From positions 817,196-881,195 of the forward strand of contig BJOX01000080.1 in NCBI GenBank assembly GCA_009731375.1: DNA of 64,000 bases, read 5' to 3'. The notes beneath the pieces were generated by a model. The model saw only the letters and a list, made by a program, of their open reading frames with translations, did not search any database and had not been told where the DNA came from. Source of the DNA: Paulinella micropora. Taxonomy: Eukaryota > Cercozoa > Imbricatea > Euglyphida. Both the position numbers and the translations under genes were made by a program. This document shows positions 1-11,106 of this stretch, piece by piece (position 1 is the first letter of the stretch; each line of letters begins with the position of its first letter).

Positions 1-189
1 CACCTTGCACGCTGCCAAGCCCGGAACTGAAGACGCATGCTTGGCACGAACGTCACGCAGCAAGGGTGCATGAAGCAAATCAGGCACTCAGGCCTGGCCA
101 GCGGGCGCGGCACTCAAAAGGTCATCACTAGCGTCGTCTTACCCAGCTGCAATCAGAAACGCTTTGGCTAAATCTAGCAATTAATATCT

Positions 190-440
190 TGCCTGCATTG
201 AAATTTCCACGCATGCATTNNNNNNNNNNACTGTATTGAAATTTCCACGCATGCATTGAAGTCACTGCGAAATCTTCAATGTATGCATTAAAATTCCAAT
301 GCATTCTGCATTAAAATTTTAATGCATGCATTGAAGTCATTTCGAAATTTTTAATGCATGCATTGAAATGTCAATGCACTATGCATTGAAACTTCAATGC
401 ATTCTGCATTGACATTTCAATGCATGCATTGAAGTCACTT
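190..440. repeat. Palindromic repeat family A, left block
   Basis: Dense array of units built on the perfect 18-bp palindrome TTCAATGCATGCATTGAA with degenerate versions such as AATGCATTCTGCATT. The same units recur at 1115-1250 and 2505-3040, so they bracket and interrupt transposase-like gene A. A 10-N gap at 220-229 has nearly the same repeat text on both sides and may be a collapsed or overlapping join. The arrangement resembles the subterminal repeats of CACTA-type DNA transposons; that function is inferred. Confidence 0.8.
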
Positions 441-490
441 GCAAATTTCCGTGCACTCTTTACTGAAACCGTTGCTGTTATACTGTGCAG

Positions 491-2259
491 GTGTTAAGTT
501 CCGCGACGCTTTGAGTGGTGTAGCTGATTTTGACGTCATACGAGACACTTACCCTGACAACATGCACCTGTTATGGAATATGTTCCAGCACCTCATCCAA
601 ACCACCTGGCTTTGGCAGCCAGGAGTTTTGAAGTCGAAAGGTGTGAATATCCAGCCTTTGCCTCCATTTGTGGCGCGAGATAAGCAAGCTGGTGAATCAG
701 ACCAGGTCTACGCCGCAGCCATCCAGAGGGAGGAAGCCGCTTACCAAGTCCAAGCCAATGCTGTTCAAGCGTGCATGGACTTGTACGCTCTCTTTGGACT
801 CGATGAGGATGCAAGGTACGAAGTCTGCCGTCGATTCAAGAGCATCCGAGCACTTCCTTGTCAAATCGGCACAGGTTCCCCGTACAAGAATTTCTGCACT
901 TTCAACATCGCCAGCGCCCACTTCTTTTTGCAATACTGCAGCTGGATCTATGATGGCGTACCAGGCGGCCATGCACCAGCCCAATGGGAAATTATCAAGA
1001 AGATGTTCAGTCTTGCCAAGTTAGTCTCGCGAAAAAGTCTGCCATGTCACGTGGATAGGGGCTTGGGAGATTACATAGTTCGACAGGTCCATAACACAAG
1101 CATATGGGCATTGAAACTGCAGTGATGCATGAATTTAAGTTTCAATGCGGGCATTGAAATTTCAATGCATGCATTGAAAATACAATGCATGCATTGAAAA
1201 TCCAATGCACCAATTGAAATTTCAATGCATGCATTGATACTACCCTCAGACTCTTTATGCTAACTGTCTTTAAACACCCTGTTGTAGGTGGTAGAAATTG
1301 CGGCTGGGCTGCCCAGGACAGAACATTCGTACTGGCTGCACCAGTTCTGTTGTAGAGTTCTTGTGCACATGAGAGATTGGGGCCCTCTACCGGAAATGCA
1401 AGCTTTTGATCTGGAACACCAAGGAGGAGAACTCAAGAAGCAAGTGCACAATCTGAAGTACTCGGAGGACACTTTCATGAACTGTTGGAGTAATGCGGCA
1501 CCAATGTGGACCTTGCCCAGCTTGCGCCAGGCAAATCTTGACGTCAAGGATAAGCTGATCATGCCAGGCTTCCGTTCCGGCTAGAAGAACCTCAGCTACG
1601 CATGCAACGTCGAACTCAAAGACGTGGCTAACAACCTGATTTTCAGCCGAGTGCTCTTGCCGAAACCAAGGCATTTCGTGGAGCTGCAGGAGTTTATGGA
1701 CAGCTGCTGGAGGCAGCTACCGGGTTGGCAAGGGTTGGGTCAGCGTCCAGTACTGACCGCAGCAAACATCAAACTAGCAAAGTTTATGAGGTGTAAGCGA
1801 TTCCTCATGAGGTCAACCAGATCTACAAGGGGTGAGCGCTTTGGGGGTGGCTGCTGCTTTCTCACTGTTGAGAATATCAAGCAGACGTTCCCTCGCCGCT
1901 GCTGGGGAGTTACAGTAGCAGGCAGGTACGCAGCTGCAGTGCACTGGTATGCTCACATTGCGTATAATGGGTACGCGTGTGATTTGGCGAGAGTGGAACT
2001 TTTGCGCGCAAGAAAGCAAGATGATCACTTGTGGGTGGGCGATACATTCCCTGTCCAACCATCCCTGACTTTTGTTCCTGTCAGCTTTCTTGACCTTCCT
2101 TGCATCGTCGCTCCGGTTCCGAACACACACACTCGATTCTATTTCATGGAATTAGATATCAGTGACTATCTGCCACCGGAATTGAAAGAAGAAATCGATC
2201 GTCGTGAAGGAGAAGAAGATGACGAACAGAAAGAAGGCAAGAGGAAGTTCAAGAATTAG
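491..2259 (+). pseudogene. Gene A: CACTA/Tnp2-like transposase C-terminal part, one in-frame stop
   Basis: Two coding blocks in the plus orientation. Exon 1 follows an acceptor ending TGTGCAG at 490 and runs to about 1116. Exon 2 follows TTGTAG at 1287 and runs to 2259 in one frame, broken once by TAG at 1582-1584. Exon 1 has a PDNMHLLWNMFQHL segment like the DxMH..LG..KH region of Tnp2-type transposases. Exon 2 begins LPRTEHSYWLHQ and continues MRDWGPLPEMQAFDLE, resembling the DUF4218-like region (HLLLH...GP....FE) of En/Spm proteins. The C-terminus ends in an acidic Glu/Lys tail coded by GAA repeats. The minus-strand gene at 3786-5475 is a clear paralogue with the exon 2 acceptor at the same place. 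Family assignment is by remembered motifs; a lineage-specific multicopy host gene is the alternative. The N-terminal catalytic half is not visible, so this is a fragment or lies partly outside the window. Confidence 0.6.
1115..1250. repeat. Palindromic repeat family A inside the intron of gene A
   Basis: About six units of the AATGCATGCATTGAAA type fill the intron between exon 1 and exon 2 of gene A. The paralogous gene on the other strand carries a different self-complementary repeat in its homologous intron at 4880-5000. Confidence 0.8.
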
Positions 2260-2279
2260 ATGAAGAAGATGATGTTCAA

Positions 2280-2345
2280 GAAGAATTAGAATTAGAAGAA
2301 GAAGAAGAAGAAGAAGAAGAAGAAGAAGAAGAAGAAGACATGTAT
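2280..2345 (+). repeat. (GAA)n tract at the 3' end of gene A
   Basis: An uninterrupted run of GAA triplets directly downstream of the stop codon of gene A. It continues the acidic coding tail and may be an expansion of it. Confidence 0.85.
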
Positions 2346-2504
2346 GATGACCGAGGTGAAGAAGAGGAAGGTGGAAGAAATGTATGATGACAGAAATGAA
2401 GACGGATTGGAGCAATGATCAAAAAAATCAAAAATTTAATTTACTGATTCGTTAAACGTGTTATTTACTTACTAGCTCAAGGCGTTCTTGGTATTAAAAT
2501 GATT

Positions 2505-3040
2505 ACACTGCATTGATATACTGTTCATCAATGCATGCACTGAATTACCCATGTCAATGCGTGAATTGAAAATCAATGCATGCATTGAAAATCAATGCAT
2601 GCATTGAAAAGACACATTTTAATGTATGCATTGAAATTTTAATGCATGCATTGAAAATCAATGCATGCAGTGAAAATCAATGCATGCAGTGAAATACTGC
2701 TCAATTGACATTTTAATGCATGCATTGAAAATCAATGCATGCGTTGATCTGTGCTGCATTGACATTTAAATGCATGCATTGAAAATCAATGCATGACTTG
2801 AAACACACATTTCTGTGCTGCATTGAAATTTTGATGCATGCATTGAAAATCAATGCATGCATTGAAACACACATTTCTGTGCTGCATTGACGTTTCAATG
2901 CATGCATTGATACACATTTCCAGTGCATTGAAATGTCAATGCATTTCAATGCATCATGCATTGACGTTTCAATGCATGAATGGAAACTTCAATGAACTGC
3001 ATTGAAATTTCAATACATGCATTGACATTAACGTGTCATA
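2505..3040. repeat. Palindromic repeat family A, right block
   Basis: More than twenty units of the TTCAATGCATGCATTGAA family in both orientations, 3' of gene A. Spacers such as CACACATTTCTGTGCTG recur, so part of the block is a higher-order tandem. It stops sharply near 3040, where a different repeat family begins at about 3080. Confidence 0.8.
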
Positions 3041-3079
3041 GTGATTTGCATTAATATTATTGAAAAAGTTTGAAAAAGT

Positions 3080-3425
3080 TAGTGATGAATTCGAAATACG
3101 TAGTGATCATCACTACACTAGTGATCTATGATGAACGTTTGTGATGAAATACGTAGTGATCATAAATACGTAGTGACCATCACTACGTTAGTGATGTGTT
3201 ACAAAACTAAAAAAAGTTAGTGATAGAAACCATAGTGACGAGCACTAGGATAGCGATCTTGTTTAGAGTGTGTCTCAGTGATGATATCGATCACTACACG
3301 CGCGCTCAAGCTAATACAAGTCTAGTGATCATCACTAAGTATTATAATCTAGTGACCATCACTACCTTGTGAGTGTCTATCACTAAGGTCATAATGACCG
3401 GAACTAGTTATATTGAGCATCATAT
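3080..3425. repeat. Self-complementary repeat family B, left block
   Basis: Repeated units with arms TAGTGAT and ATCACTA around one or a few centre bases (general form TAGTGATNATCACTA), for example around 3105-3190 and 3320-3400. The motif contains CACTA, the terminal signature of CACTA transposons. The same units occur in the intron of gene B at 4880-5000 but not in gene A. From 3426 to 3785 I see no gene or repeat. Confidence 0.75.
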
Positions 3426-3785
3426 TAAAGTTATCTGTACTCTGTCGTCTGTATGAAATATGAGCGTCACTGGGATATTTTTAATAATCAGTGTCTTGAT
3501 TTAAAAGGTAAACTGTGTCTAAAGTGTTGCTGGATTCCATTAATTTCTTACATCTGTCTCCTGCTGATCCAAGAAGTACTAAGCATCGCTATCATAACTT
3601 TCCTCACCGTCCGCAAAAACCTCGTTTAGACTAGAAGCGTCAGGCCTAGAGTCCACCCCACCTTGGTCCGCCTCATCATCTGACGATTCCAGATTCACCT
3701 CTAGTATTTATCTTGCCTTTGGCAGTTTCTGTTCAGCCTCACTGTCGCTCGCATATAACGCATCAAGATCAAACACAGGAATGTC

Positions 3786-5008
3786 TTAGTCAGGTGCTGG
3801 TGCTGGATCCTTGCCATCCACCAACCTATCCACTGCCTCTTGCATATAATCAGGCAGAATGGAATCATCGACCGGAATCCAATACATGAAGCCACTCTTG
3901 GTAAGTACGTCTGCAGTCACGCAAGGCATCTCCAATGAGCTCAAATGGAGAAACTGCAATTTCTCTCTGCGATGGGGAACCGGTTGACATAGCCACATAC
4001 CACACTTTTTGGGATCTGCGTAGCACCGCAGAAGCTCTACCGCTGCGAGTTCCAAAGTTATGTCTGGATTGATCAATGCCACTGCAAGGTAATAGTGAAT
4101 ATATGCACCATATCTCGCACTGCTGCGAACCCCACCTGGAAAATCTCTTTTGAGATCTTCCTTTGCAACTGCACATGTTCCTCCTGCGTAATGTTTGTTG
4201 GATGCTTCACCACATATCACGCACACCGCTCGGACGACTGCCCTCCTGTGCTTAGTAACATCACAACGAAGAGCAGAGAAATCAGGACGTTCATTTGTTG
4301 GCATCTTGTGTTCATCAACTCGAGAAAGCCCTAACTCTCTCCAGTACTTTTCCAATAATGAAATGACATCTGTACGCTGCTCTTCAGAAAGCTTATACTT
4401 TTCAGAAAGCTTATACTTTTTGGTACAAATTAACTTGTTTGGTTCACTCGGATTCACCTGGAGCTGGAGCTGGTGTTCATCAAACTGAAAACATTTCTTC
4501 CTGGTGTTTGGCATGGCAGCGCTTTGTTGCAAGTCGGAGAGCGCCTGTCCAAATGTAGTCTTCAGACATGCAACCTCACTTCAGCGTTTGAAGAGTGTCA
4601 TTCCAGGGTCTTTCTGGCTGTGGCCTTTCAGGAACTTCTGCTGCCTTTCTAGCCAATACGCAGAAGTGTCTGGTAGAGGGCCCCAATTCTTCATGCGATG
4701 CATAACTCCACACACAAGTTGATGCAGCCAAAAGGTATGCTCCGTCCTGGGCAGGACTCGTGCAATCTTCACTACCTACAAGGATATGTTCACCTTCATA
4801 GTATTACATTACGTCAATTCGATGTAAATCTTGCATACCACGATCATTATTAGTATTGTCAGGATGTAGTGACTAGACAATATACCTTGTGATGACGACC
4901 ACTATAGTGATCATCACTAAGATGCTAGTGCACATCACTACCGGTCTAGTGCCCATCACTAAAAGGCTAGTGCTCATCACTAAAACGGTAGTGATTATCG
5001 CTACTGTT

Positions 5009-5064
<56 letters not shown>

Positions 5065-5475
5065 CAAAAATATATNNNNNNNNNNTTTTGTTGTTTTTTT
5101 TTGTTGTTGCAAAAGTACATGTTCGGTGATCCACGTGACTAGGTTGTTCAATGCCACTGGGTTGCTAGGTATTTTGCGCAGTTTGGTTACGCGCAGAACA
5201 CGAAAAAGACTCACTAAACACTTGAGTACTTCTTGCTTGATGCCCAGACCATCATACATCCAAGGGCCGCAAAAACGAATCAAAAACGAAGCGTCCGCTA
5301 CCTTGGCCTTGCCAAATGTTCCGTACGGTGACCCCGTTCCACGCTGCCCTCGCAGTGCCCGGACTGCCATCTAAACTATGTCGATCTCCTTCCTGATAGA
5401 CATTCCCAAGGCCATGTTCGAGTACTGCTTGTTGATCAATATCTCGTTAGTAAGTTTATGGTAAAACTTGATCCA
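3786..5475 (-). pseudogene. Gene B: decayed paralogue of gene A (CACTA/Tnp2-like)
   Basis: Minus-strand coding blocks homologous to gene A in the same order. About 5475-5107 encodes ALGMSIRKEI, a TAG stop at 5371-5373, then GTGSPYGTFGKAK. From 4775, after a TTGTAG acceptor, come LPRTEHTFWLHQ and MKNWGPLPDTSAYWLE, then a TGA at 4581-4583. The same frame then continues to a TAA at 3786-3788. The last part holds CVICGEASNKHYAGGTC and a C-terminus (DDSILPDYMQEAVDRL) matching gene A's DISDYLPPELKEEIDRR. A hexapeptide KYKLSE is duplicated in tandem near 4395. The genes are convergent (tail to tail), and the intron acceptor before the LPRTEH exon is conserved. Two stops and a missing donor indicate decay. 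The 5' portion appears lost near 5480. Confidence 0.6.
4880..5064. repeat. Family B repeats and poly-T in the intron of gene B
   Basis: Five consecutive units of the form TAGTGNNCATCACTA lie at 4905-5000, followed by about 50 Ts (5012-5064) and a 10-N gap. They sit where gene A's intron carries family A palindromes. Confidence 0.75.
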
Positions 5476-6700
5476 TGAGCTTATATCTCAAGTCTGAAAA
5501 CTCACGCTAAATTCGCAAAATTACGCAAAGTCAACTTATGTTGTTCTGTTGTGAGTTTTCTCTCTTTGGAGTGTGCAGGGAGCAGGTAGTCGAGCGCATT
5601 GCGAAGAGTGTCACGTCGACTTCAAGTCAAGCGCGAACGGGGCGAGCGGATTGAACCACAATCGATCGATCGCGGCGAGAGCGGGACTTGGACGATCTTC
5701 AGCGAATCGGACTTCATATCGTCGTACTCAATTGTTTTTCGGCGGAATGGCGTAATACGACTAACTGTATTGATTTTAATGATGGGTGATACAATTGAAA
5801 GTCGACCTGGATGACTTATGTTTATTGTTTTAATCGATTCTATCGAGATGCCAATTTGGCAAAGAAGCAAAGGCGTTGAGGTAACTGGGATGGCGATCAG
5901 TTTTGAGATTTAACAATCATTTCAACTTACAGCTTGAAATGATGGCCATTATCGGATTGCAATAGTTGTTAATCGTACATGTATTGATTGGTAATTTGCA
6001 TATTGACATAGAACTAAGGGGGAGCGTTGGTAGGATAACTACGTTTACTATTAGTGATTACTTTGTGACTGGTAAGTAATTTATTCGTATAGTTGAATGA
6101 CCGTATAGTTCTAGTCAATAAGGGTAACGGACGTAACTGAGTCTATATTGGCATTCAGAATTGGACAATAACAATTGTGTAATAATTACAGTCGTGTGGA
6201 CTTTATTTCAGTTTCGTTATTACCTTTGAGTTTGTCAGTTCTGCTATATACTTGCGGATTAAAAGTGTCGATTGGCATCGTGGCTTCTAACTGTATCACT
6301 CATCGAACCGGAGTGTAAAGGTATTAGGTCCGTGAGTGACCGGGTAATTACCTAATCAACGTTAAGTAGTAATTTTGTTCATCTGAGTACAGGGTGAGAA
6401 TTGTGTGTTGGGTAGTGTTGCACTTGGGATGGCACGGTGGGGATAGTTTTGCTCTTTATTCTCCTCATGCTTCGGGCTGCGTCTTTGCTGAGATGTCCTA
6501 CTACCGGGACCTAATTAAGGGGGAGCATTGGACAAATTAATTAGATCCTAGTCCACTACAGCATAACCGTATAGTCACGGTAGCTTCACTCTCCTAAGTA
6601 CTTAATACTTAGTAATTATTCCTGATACTATTACCATATTTTCTTGTACTGGTGGCGAATTGCCTTTATGCCAAGTTCATATATTACCAATTTGGAGAGA
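5476..6700. other. Unassigned segment with two copia-like polypurine signatures
   Basis: No convincing gene. Two strings near 6012 and 6517 read AAGGGGGAGC(G/A)TTGG, like the polypurine tract/LTR junction of many Ty1/copia elements (AAGGGGGAG..TTGG). The sequence following each one differs, so they may mark the ends of two different decayed elements. Short open frames at 5573-5814 are not recognisable. Confidence 0.3.
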
Positions 6701-7123
6701 TTGGTCACAAGTTCCTTTTTGGTTCTTTTGAATCTCAGTGTGACTCAGTAAAATGGTGGTAAACAACTGGGATCCCGGAGCCTCCTGTTAACTTGACATG
6801 CTAGTTTCCCTACCCGGACCTTCAAATTGTACAAGAAATAAACGAAGTGACCTCTCTACTATTTACCGGTATTTCACCTGCTCTCATAGACTCCGTCAGG
6901 ACTCAAAGCAGCCATAGTGTTCTTATCATTAATAAGAGTTCGTTTTATCTGCATCATAGTACTTGAAGAGTTGTATACAAACTCACACAACCAGCTCAAA
7001 GTAAATATATTGAAACTTGACTAGATCTAGTATAACCATATCTTAAATAGATATAGCTCATCTATACATCACTGTGTATAGGGGTATGAGAAAAGGTTCT
7101 ATATTTACCTATCTGCGCCTACA
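6700..7123 (-). mobile_element. Candidate LTR beginning TGTAGGCGCAGATA
   Basis: On the minus strand a sequence starting at 7123 reads TGTAGGCGCAGATAGGTAAA. It matches the plus-strand start TGTAGGCGCAGATAAATAAA at 46700, where a G-rich tract precedes it as expected for a polypurine tract. I infer an LTR or solo LTR of one family. The lower boundary is not determined. It abuts a (CAA)n array at 7124. Confidence 0.35.
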
Positions 7124-7225
7124 GCAACAACAACAGCACTGAGCAGCAGCCAAGTGCCAGCAACAACAACAACAACGACGACAAGTTGAACAACAACAGC
7201 AACAACAACGACGACAACGTCAGTA
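7124..7225. repeat. (CAA/CAG)n-rich tract
   Basis: Interrupted CAACAACAG and CGACGACAA triplet repeats directly outside the candidate LTR end. From 7226 to 7480 nothing else is recognisable. Confidence 0.8.
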
Positions 7226-7480
7226 TTGATACCAGTGGAGAGGGGCCGCGAATGAAAAAGGTTGCGAATTAATATAGTATTTATAGTAATGATGCTTGCC
7301 ACTCATCTCTACGAATGGCAAGTACTCTATTATTAAAAGTTGATTGGTGAAAGAAAAAAACAAAATTACATGTAGACGCATCTATGGCTACGACCGCTGC
7401 TGAAACTTAACGAATGCATTTATTCAATATCGATAAATCGAAGCAAAAGGTCCCCAACTTGAGCATATTCCTTTACGATT

Positions 7481-8222
7481 TCACTCGTTTTCATCATGAT
7501 GATCATCCGATCTCCCACCGTCTCCGAGCATATCGTCATCTTCAAAGTTCTCATCATAGTCGAACCTGACGTCGGGCTGTGTAAGAAATTCAGTCTTAGG
7601 CCAGATGCCACGGATGATGAGGCCTAGCCGAACCAATTGGAAGAAATAGCGGAAAGCCAAGAGCAGGGTTTCCGTCCACGACACCTCAGTAGACACATCC
7701 TGCTCTGCTTCCTCCAGCAGGAAAAAGATGAAGAAGATGAAACACAAGAAGGTGACACAAAAATCAAAAACATTCATCCAGACTTTCCAGTAGCGACTGC
7801 CCTGAATGAACATGGCTATCAGCACTTCGGTGAAAAGAATTGCGTTGATCATGCTCTCCAACATGATGACAAGCCAGGGATGCTGACTGCCGTGAATCTC
7901 CAGCATCAGCACGAAAATGTTCAGCACAGCTACGAACATGTAAATGAATAAGCAGCCAAGTGTGTGGGACAGTTGAGTCCACTTCTCTCTGCAGAAGCGG
8001 TGCATGGGCGATTCGCCGGAGAAGTCCTCCATGTCTCCGGACAAGTCCTCCATGTCCTTGGGACTGCCCCACAGTCCTAAGGACTGCTGGTGTGACTTGG
8101 CGGACTTGGCCGCGGGCTGTTTGACCGAGTTTTTGATAGGAATGGCGACCACTTGCGAGCTGGCGCACAGCCAGACTTCCTTGAGGCTCCCCCTCCAGAA
8201 ACGGAACGATAGGTAGACGCCA
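7481..8222 (-). CDS. Voltage-sensor-like four-helix membrane protein, terminal exon
   Basis: Open frame of about 247 codons. Counting from the internal GTG codon at 8152, four hydrophobic helices lie at residues 65-86, 93-118, 125-146 and 163-183, followed by an acidic tail ending DDHHDENE. The fold order matches an isolated S1-S4 voltage-sensor domain of the ion-transport superfamily. S2 carries Glu99 and Glu109, S3 carries Asp130 (NVFDF), and S4 carries Arg168, Arg175 and Arg181 with Gln172 in register. No S5-pore-S6 is visible before the stop, so a voltage-gated proton channel-like or pore-less sensor is possible, although the S4 lacks the RxWRxxR signature of Hv1. There is no ATG at the 5' end: the frame begins after TTTAG at 8223, a good splice acceptor, so upstream exons are expected beyond 8223. 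The alternative is the first half of a truncated channel. Confidence 0.6.
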
Positions 8223-8461
8223 ACCTAAATTTAGCAGCATAAATTTTTGCTTTGCTACAACAGACAAAACTTGGCTTTCTGTAGAAGTAACTAGCAAAAA
8301 CGAGCAATTTAAGGAAACAAGAGACAAGCTGATAGGTTTTACTCATGCATAGGTTTTGACCTTATTTCTTACACTTCTGAGCTAACCAAAAAAATTTATG
8401 AAGAAACACCAGACGGAAGAAAAGGTGAACGACAGAGGGACAACAAGTTAACAAGGCACTC

Positions 8462-8575
8462 TACTCTACCTACCTACCTACCTACACATCTGATCTACTT
8501 CCTACCTACCTATTAATCTATCTATTAATCTATCTATTAATCTATCTATTAATCTATCTATTAATCTATCTATTA

Positions 8576-8633
<58 letters not shown>

Positions 8634-8713
8634 GCATCCATCCATCTATCCATCCATCCATCCATCCATCCATTCCATCCATCCATCCATTCCATCCATC
8701 TATCCATCCATCC

Positions 8714-8744
<31 letters not shown>

Positions 8745-8762
8745 CATCCATCCATCTACCTG

Positions 8763-8818
<56 letters not shown>

Positions 8819-8819
8819 C

Positions 8820-8854
<35 letters not shown>

Positions 8855-8895
8855 CCTATATATCTATCTATCTACCTACTTACCTACCTGCCTAC

Positions 8896-8971
<76 letters not shown>

Positions 8972-8982
8972 ATCTCTCTCTA

Positions 8983-9043
<61 letters not shown>

Positions 9044-9416
9044 GTCTATCTATCCATCTCTATCTATTCATCTCTGTCTATCTATCTTTCTATCTATCTT
9101 TCTATATTCTACCTACCCACCTACCCACCCACCCACCCACCCACCCACCCACCTACCTACCTACCTAACGATCTATCTCTCTGTCTGTCTGTTTCTTATC
9201 ATCCATGTATCCATCCATCCACCTGTTTACATATCTAGACAGACAGACAGGCAGGCAGACAGGCAGGTAGGTAGGTAGAGGTAGGTAGGCAGGTAGGTAG
9301 GTAGGTAGGTAGATAGGTAGATAGATAGATGGTAGATAGGTATATAGGTAGATAGGTAGGTAGGTAGGTAGGTAGGTAGGTAGGCAGGTAGGTAGATAGG
9401 TAGATAGGTAGATAGG

Positions 9417-9505
<89 letters not shown>

Positions 9506-9577
9506 GATGGATGGATGGATGGATAGATAGATAGATAGGTAGATAGATAGATAGATAGATACATGGATAGATAGATG

Positions 9578-9616
<39 letters not shown>

Positions 9617-9617
9617 G

Positions 9618-9666
<49 letters not shown>

Positions 9667-9691
9667 GTACGTAGGCAGGTAGGTAGGTAGG

Positions 9692-9750
<59 letters not shown>
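8462..9750. repeat. (CTAT)n then (GATA)n microsatellite with central strand switch
   Basis: CTAT/CCAT/CTAC tetranucleotides run from 8462 to about 9190. A 45-bp non-repeat centre follows, then the complementary GATA/GGTA/CAGA tetranucleotides run from 9237 to 9750. The order of motif types is roughly mirrored about the centre (CAGA nearest, then TAGG, then GATA), making an imperfect inverted repeat more than 1 kb long. Long open frames here are low-complexity artefacts. Confidence 0.9.
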
Positions 9751-9848
9751 GTTTGGTCTATCAGCTCTGCAAAAGCGAAGTCATAGGCACCCATTCCACC
9801 CCGCTGCTAATCGGCGTGGGTAGCGGGCTGGGAGTGGGCACTAGTCCC
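9751..9848. other. 98-bp unique insert inside the GATA array
   Basis: Single-copy GC-rich sequence from GTTTGGTC to CACTAGTCC, with GATA units in register on both sides. It contains the inverted pair CCACCCCGCTGC / GTAGCGGGCTGG, which could fold. It is probably a short retroelement 3' end or SINE fragment; no coding capacity is seen. Confidence 0.4.
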
Positions 9849-9917
<69 letters not shown>

Positions 9918-10024
9918 GATAAGATAAGTAGGTAGGTAGGTAGGTCGGTAGGTAGGTAGATAGATAGACAGATAGAGAGAGAGAGATAGATAGATAGATA
10001 GATAGATATATAGATAGATAGAGG

Positions 10025-10059
<35 letters not shown>
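9849..10059. repeat. (GATA)n array
   Basis: GATA units with interspersed AAGAT, TAGG and GAGA variants between two unique inserts. Confidence 0.9.
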
Positions 10060-10473
10060 TTCAATGTTTAATCCATGGGCGTGGCATAGCTTTAAAAGTC
10101 ATAAGCCTCCTATACTACCCCCGGGCAGGAACACTCAGCACATCACAAGTTGCACACCAACCATCCGCTCGGGTTGGTGCCCGTGCCCAGTTCAAGCCGA
10201 AAGGTAACCGAGCCCTTTTGAGCTGTACGGGAACAACCACTGAAAACGCTCCCCCAGGATGATGACCACCGAGGCCGAGGTTTCGGGAGTTCACGCTCGT
10301 TGTGAGTCACCTTCTACAAACCTCGACTTCATCAACCCTTTGCATCACGGCCCCAGTCGGGAAATGGTCGTCTGTTAGCGCGGGCTGCGCGCGATCAACG
10401 GCGGACACAAAACCGTCGTTGTAGGGGGTTTGGTTTTCTGCCGGAGCACTGAGGAGCCCCCTACATCCCCCCG
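10060..10473. other. 414-bp unique insert inside the GATA array, with terminal hairpin
   Basis: Non-repetitive GC-rich segment bounded on both sides by GATA units. Close to its right end are complementary 9-mers TGTAGGGGG (10420-10428) and CCCCCTACA (10457-10465), a hairpin like those at the 3' ends of LINE or SINE RNAs. The right end passes straight into (GATA)n, consistent with a retroelement whose tail is the microsatellite. No ORF is recognised. Confidence 0.4.
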
Positions 10474-10474
10474 G

Positions 10475-10508
<34 letters not shown>

Positions 10509-10547
10509 GAGAGAGACACCCACAGACCGAGAAGACGGACGGACAGG

Positions 10548-10633
<86 letters not shown>

Positions 10634-10639
10634 CATACG

Positions 10640-10678
<39 letters not shown>

Positions 10679-10715
10679 GTAGTAAGGTAGGTAGGTAGGT
10701 AGGTAGGTAGGTAGG

Positions 10716-10766
<51 letters not shown>

Positions 10767-10902
10767 TAGGTAATTAGGTAGGTAGGTAGGTCGGTAGGTA
10801 GGTAGGTAGGTAGGTAGTAGGTAGGGAAGTAGGTAGGTAGGTAGGTAGGTAGGTAGATAGGTAGATAGGTACATAGATAGATAGACAGACAGACATATAG
10901 AC

Positions 10903-10977
<75 letters not shown>

Positions 10978-11037
10978 CAGATAGACAGACAGATAGATAG
11001 ATAGATAGATAGATAGATAGCTAGATAGCTAGGTAGG

Positions 11038-11106
<69 letters not shown>
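10474..11106. repeat. (GATA)n array with GGTA and CAGA variants
   Basis: Long tetranucleotide array. A short GAGA/ACCCACAGACCGAGAAGACG interruption occurs at 10507-10545. Confidence 0.9.

Noticed and set aside
5573-5870. Small ORFs in a region of moderate GC content
   Set aside because: Three overlapping short frames, none with recognisable motifs or splice context.
8632-9168. Long open frame of Ser/Ile/Tyr/Leu repeats
   Set aside because: Pure translation of a CTAT microsatellite; open in several frames and on the other strand.
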